Source: Marinoscillum sp040222955
Lineage (GTDB): Bacteria > Bacteroidota > Bacteroidia > Cytophagales > Cyclobacteriaceae
Length of the DNA: 64,000 nucleotides
Direction: 5' to 3'
Assembly: GCF_040222955.1 (NCBI RefSeq)
Contig: NZ_JAVKCA010000020.1
Location: 232,396-296,395 of the forward strand
This document shows positions 61,172-64,000 of this stretch, piece after piece. The position numbers were made by a program, and so were the translations under genes. The notes beneath the pieces were generated by a model. That model saw only the letters and a program-made list of their open reading frames with translations. It searched no databases and was not told the origin of the DNA. Positions within the stretch are counted from its first letter, which is position 1. Each line of letters opens with the position of its first letter.

Positions 61172-62155
61172 TTAGATTTCGTAAAGAGCTGTATTGATGA
61201 AAGCGATTTCATCAGAAGAAAGGCTGAGAGCGGCTGCACCTGCATTTTGCACAGACTGAGTAGCGTCCCTGGCTCCTGCCAGCGCAATGGTAACTCCCGG
61301 GCGTTCGATGGTCCACTTAAGTACCAACTGCGCAAGTGTGGCACCTTTCTCAGCGGCCAGTGGCTTGATTTTCTCCAGGAATGCATTGGTTTTTATAATG
61401 CTCTCTTCTGTGAAGAACCTATTGGTGGCGCGGTGATCACCCTCCTGAAACTTCTGACCTGGTTTTATTTTTCCCGTAAGCAGCCCTCGCTCCAGAGGAC
61501 TGTAGGCCAGCACGGATTTGTTATGGCCTATGCAATAGGGGATGGTTTCATCTTCTACCTTTCTGTTAACCATGCTGAAGGGAATCTGATTGGAGACCAG
61601 TTTTACGGCCTTTTCTGCTTCCGCCATTTGATCGGCGGTGTAGTTGCATACTCCGGCATATCTTACTTTGCCCTGAGCTATCAGTTTAGCCACTGCTTCA
61701 AAGGTTTCCTGAATAGGGGTGGTGGAATCATTCCAATGGATCTGGTATAAATCGATGTAGTCTGTTTTTAATCGCTTCAGACTTTCTTCGCATTCCCTGA
61801 TCACACTTTCTTTTCCGGCATATTTATAAATGTCAATGTCTTTGCCGCTGTTGTCTTTGCTGGCAAAAAAGAAGTCTCCTTTTGTGGTATCCCATCGCAT
61901 TCCAAATTTGGTAAGGATCTGCACTTTATCCCTGGGCAGGTCTTTGATGGCTTCCCCTACAATTTCTTCACTGGTGCCCTGTCCGTAAATGGGGGCAGTG
62001 TCTATGGAGGTGACCCCCTGATCATATGCGGATCGTATGGCGTCTATGGCCTGGCCACGCTCTGTCTTGCCCCACATCCATCCACCGGCGGCCCAGGCAC
62101 CAAAGGTGATTACCGATACGTTCAGGTCACTGTCTCCTAGCTTTCTGTATTGCAT
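61172..62155 (-). CDS. Aldo/keto reductase
   Basis: A 327-residue AKR of the YccK/YajO type. The start MQYRKLGDSDLNVSVITFGAWAAGGWMWG, the Asp-Tyr part SIDTAPIYGQGTSEEIVGEA, Lys in LTKFG, and IDLYQIHW with His give the tetrad. C-terminal ALAGARDATQSVQNAGAAAL is the NADP site. It reduces aldehydes or ketones with NADPH. Substrate unknown; possibly linked to oxidative stress through its neighbours. It faces the regulator gene across a terminator. Confidence 0.9.
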   Translation of the reverse strand: MQYRKLGDSDLNVSVITFGAWAAGGWMWGKTERGQAIDAIRSAYDQGVTSIDTAPIYGQGTSEEIVGEAIKDLPRDKVQILTKFGMRWDTTKGDFFFASKDNSGKDIDIYKYAGKESVIRECEESLKRLKTDYIDLYQIHWNDSTTPIQETFEAVAKLIAQGKVRYAGVCNYTADQMAEAEKAVKLVSNQIPFSMVNRKVEDETIPYCIGHNKSVLAYSPLERGLLTGKIKPGQKFQEGDHRATNRFFTEESIIKTNAFLEKIKPLAAEKGATLAQLVLKWTIERPGVTIALAGARDATQSVQNAGAAALSLSSDEIAFINTALYEI

Positions 62156-62324
62156 TCTGTTGAGTATTAAGAGTTATTAAAAATCGGATTTAAACTTATC
62201 TAGTTTGAACCAGCCCGTCATTCAAAGGTTTAAATATTCGTTGATTTGGATGCTGGTATTGATATCAAAGGGATGTAGTAATGTTACTCTAAGCCAAGTG
62301 CCGATCGGGCTAAAGGAACGACGG

Positions 62325-62708
62325 TCAGTAGGGAGCCTGGTTGTGTTCGTCTTCCACGCGCTTACCCCATTCAGGATTGATTTTGCTCATCAATTCAATT
62401 TTTTTGCTCAAAAAGTGCTTGTGAAAATCCTCACCAGTTGGATCCATTTCCATGGCATGGGCTGAGGCCATGGCTGGCACAACATTCTGGAAGGTATGGT
62501 GCATCAATTCAGCCAGGTCTGTGAAGGTATAGCAGAAGATCTGGATGCCACGCTCGTAGGCTTCATACGAGAGCATACCATCTTCAGCGAGATTGATGTT
62601 GGGGCGACCGCCACCTTGTAGTCGGCAAACAGTTGGGAGCTGATCAGATTTGGCGCCTATTAGTTGGGCCATACGTCTCATCTCATTCTGAACTTCTTCC
62701 ATCGTCAT
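62325..62708 (-). CDS. Imm63-like immunity protein (orphan)
   Basis: A 127-residue protein that resembles Imm63 immunity proteins. The parts IGAKSDQLPTVCRLQGGGRP (N-terminus), SYEAYERGIQIFCYTFTDL (the YHYVxxERG position) and GEDFHKHFLSKKIELMSKINPEW (GxDFRxxLFxKQxELLxKxxPEW) fit the family. Imm63 proteins neutralise secreted polymorphic toxins. No toxin gene is near, so it would be an orphan. The similarity is recalled and not tested. Confidence 0.6.
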   Translation of the reverse strand: MTMEEVQNEMRRMAQLIGAKSDQLPTVCRLQGGGRPNINLAEDGMLSYEAYERGIQIFCYTFTDLAELMHHTFQNVVPAMASAHAMEMDPTGEDFHKHFLSKKIELMSKINPEWGKRVEDEHNQAPY

Positions 62709-62776
62709 AACTCCTAGGTATCGTTTGCTGAAATTTATTCATTTTGAATGTTTTCTTCCGAGATAATTATAACTAA

Positions 62777-63523
62777 CTACCTTCCCCCGGTGACATCAAT
62801 AAATGATCCCGTTGAAAAAGAGGCCTCATCAGATAACAACCAAAGGATGGCGTTGGCTACTTCTTCAGGTTGTCCACCCCGCTGCATGGGGAGGGTTGCT
62901 TTTATTCGATCCACTCTGTTGGGTTCACCACCCGCGGCGTGAATGTCTGTGTAGATAAACCCGGGCCTGACGCCATTCACCCTGATTCCCTCACCTGCCA
63001 GCTCTTTGGCCAGCCCGATGGTAAAGGTATCAATGGCACCTTTGGACATGGCATAATCCACGTACTCATTGGGTGAGCCCGTTCGGGATGCGATGGAGGA
63101 GACGTTCACAATGGCCCCGCCATCGCCACCATGGCGTGTGGACATTCGCCGGATGGCCTCCCGCGCACACAAAAAGCTGCTAACGACGTTCGCGTTTAAT
63201 ACCCGGTGCAGGCGCTCCAACTCCAGCTGGTCCACTCTTGACTGAGTTTCTAAAATGCCGGCATTGTTGACCAGTGCATGGATGGCGCCAAAGTCCTGAT
63301 CGATTTTTTGAAACAGGTTGAGCACCTCAGGTTCTTTGGAAACATCCGCCTGATAGGCGATGGCATGCCCTCCGTCAGTCTTTATTTGGCTGACTACTTT
63401 GGACGCCGCTTCACTGTTGCTGAGGTAGTTTACACAAACGTTGTATCCTCGTTTTCCTGCGAGGAGCGCTGTAGCCGCACCGATTCCGCGACTTGCTCCT
63501 GTGATTAGTAGGGTTTTCTTCAT
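62777..63523 (-). CDS. Short-chain dehydrogenase/reductase (SDR)
   Basis: A 248-residue SDR. TGASRGIGAATALLAG is the cofactor loop, NNAGI near residue 86, Ser in VNVSSIASRTGSP and the YVDYAMSKGAIDTF give the Ser-Tyr-Lys triad, and VNGVRPGFIYTDIH is typical of FabG-like enzymes. NADP is likely, with Arg after the Gly-rich loop. Substrate unknown. It is a separate unit, 68 bp from the Imm63-like gene and reading in the same direction. Confidence 0.92.
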   Translation of the reverse strand: MKKTLLITGASRGIGAATALLAGKRGYNVCVNYLSNSEAASKVVSQIKTDGGHAIAYQADVSKEPEVLNLFQKIDQDFGAIHALVNNAGILETQSRVDQLELERLHRVLNANVVSSFLCAREAIRRMSTRHGGDGGAIVNVSSIASRTGSPNEYVDYAMSKGAIDTFTIGLAKELAGEGIRVNGVRPGFIYTDIHAAGGEPNRVDRIKATLPMQRGGQPEEVANAILWLLSDEASFSTGSFIDVTGGR

Positions 63524-64000
63524 GATGGACTGACTCGGAGGTGTTTAGCTCCCGGTTTAGTGGCTTCAAATTAATGTATCGGGTGGGTACAATCCAAGGT
63601 AAGTCGGGAAGAGGAATGATTTTATGAATATAAAAACCGTCAACTTATTTCAGGATGAGACAGTCTTTGAAAATGGTAGTGGCCAATCACACTGCTTTGC
63701 CTTACCCTTCGACGGAGCTCAGGCTGACAAAGCCAAAGCTCGTTCGCTTCCTGACTTGTTACCCTTAAGCAGGCGATCGCAAACTCCCGGGTCGATTGTC
63801 ATTCTCAGCTGGCGGTTGCAAAACCACCGTGTCGATTGTCATCCTGAGCAGGCGGTCGTAGACTGCCGTGTCGAAGGATAGACAAGAAGGAAGATCGAAA
63901 TCCAACAAATTAAAGCCTAATTAGAACCCCATAGATTCCGGTATTTGTCCATCGCTGCGCTCGTCCAAAACCGGAATGACGAGCCGGGAAAAGGAGGTCA
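63524..64000. other. Gene-free region with dispersed and tandem repeats
   Basis: No convincing coding sequence is seen. The second half contains repeats typical of Bacteroidota intergenic DNA: CTTCGACGGAGCTCAGGCTG near 63706, a threefold degenerate tandem (63772-63880), and CCGGTATTTGTCCATCGCTG near 63938, followed by CGTCCAAAACCGGAATGACG. Open frames across it (such as 63624-63881) contain only these repeats. Confidence 0.6.
63772..63880. repeat. Degenerate ~40-bp tandem repeat, three units
   Basis: Units start at 63772 (GGCGATCGCAAACTCCCGGG), 63811 (GGCGGTTGCAAAACCACCGT) and 63851 (GGCGGTCGTAGACTGCCGTG), each with GTCGATTGTCAT or GTCGAAGGATAG downstream. They read GGCGGTCGC...GTGTCGATTGTCATCCTGAGC as consensus. 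Confidence 0.7.

Noticed and set aside
63624..63881. 85-codon open frame in the terminal repeat region
   Set aside because: The frame consists mainly of the repeat units and lacks protein-like composition.
1..64000. tRNA, rRNA and transposase genes
   Set aside because: No cloverleaf, rRNA segment or DDE/tyrosine recombinase signature was noticed by eye on either strand. A covariance search could still find a short one.

Overview
The window is chromosomal DNA of a Bacteroidota bacterium, most likely of the order Cytophagales (inference from gene content; no rRNA or tRNA gene is present to test it). Signs of the phylum are a protein with a gliding-motility / type IX secretion (type B) C-terminal domain (42059-43729), a promoter with the Bacteroidota form TTTG-N20-TAAATTTG (45086-45117), little Shine-Dalgarno sequence, and many lipoproteins and DUF4097, DUF4369-like and DUF6249 type proteins. 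Most of the window is core genome without rRNA, tRNA, CRISPR arrays, transposases or integrases.

Layout. 1-1.7 kb: the 5' part of an outer-membrane barrel gene and a lipoprotein. 1.8-10.1 kb: an accessory block, visibly more AT-rich than its flanks and all on the minus strand: an RloA/RloB (AbiL-like) pair, DinB and VOC proteins, a HigB/HigA toxin-antitoxin pair, a lipoprotein, a CPBP protease, a secreted protein and an AIPR-family phage-resistance protein. Two short repeats are interspersed here. Four copies of a ~55-bp repeat, two of them with a strong hairpin, each follow the 3' end of a gene or gene pair in the same orientation. Three copies of a second ~30-bp repeat stand upstream of other units. 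This resembles a cassette array and is the least explained structure in the window. 10.1-20 kb: a B12-type radical SAM protein, an intracellular protein-glutaminase-like enzyme, an acetyltransferase, an esterase, a MacB/FtsX permease, and an ECF sigma factor with a small membrane partner. 20-27.7 kb: pyrophosphatase, patatin, penicillin acylase, thioredoxin, a three-gene overlapping operon (two TM/coiled-coil proteins and an AIG2-like protein), a ROK kinase that has lost its zinc cysteines, and a carbonic anhydrase.

28-35.4 kb: tail-specific protease, a DUF4097 beta-repeat protein and a tightly coupled run of OPT transporter, NSS sodium symporter, a 34-residue MetS-like subunit and a MazG-like pyrophosphohydrolase. 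35.5-50.6 kb: mainly housekeeping genes (ffh, pdhB, hisS, ybaB/ebfC), a TPR/OmpA-like lipoprotein, a glycosyltransferase, the type IX cargo protein, a YdcF-like protein and a TerB-fused ABCG exporter. 50.6-56.6 kb: gltB-gltD, glutamate synthase. 56.9-63.5 kb: a thioredoxin-like lipid- or envelope-associated protein, an FMN reductase, superoxide dismutase with a divergent SufR-like regulator and an inverted repeat between them, an aldo/keto reductase, an orphan Imm63-like immunity protein and a short-chain dehydrogenase. The last ~450 bp hold dispersed and tandem repeats and no convincing gene.

Functions are inferred from protein sequence by eye; no database search was possible.
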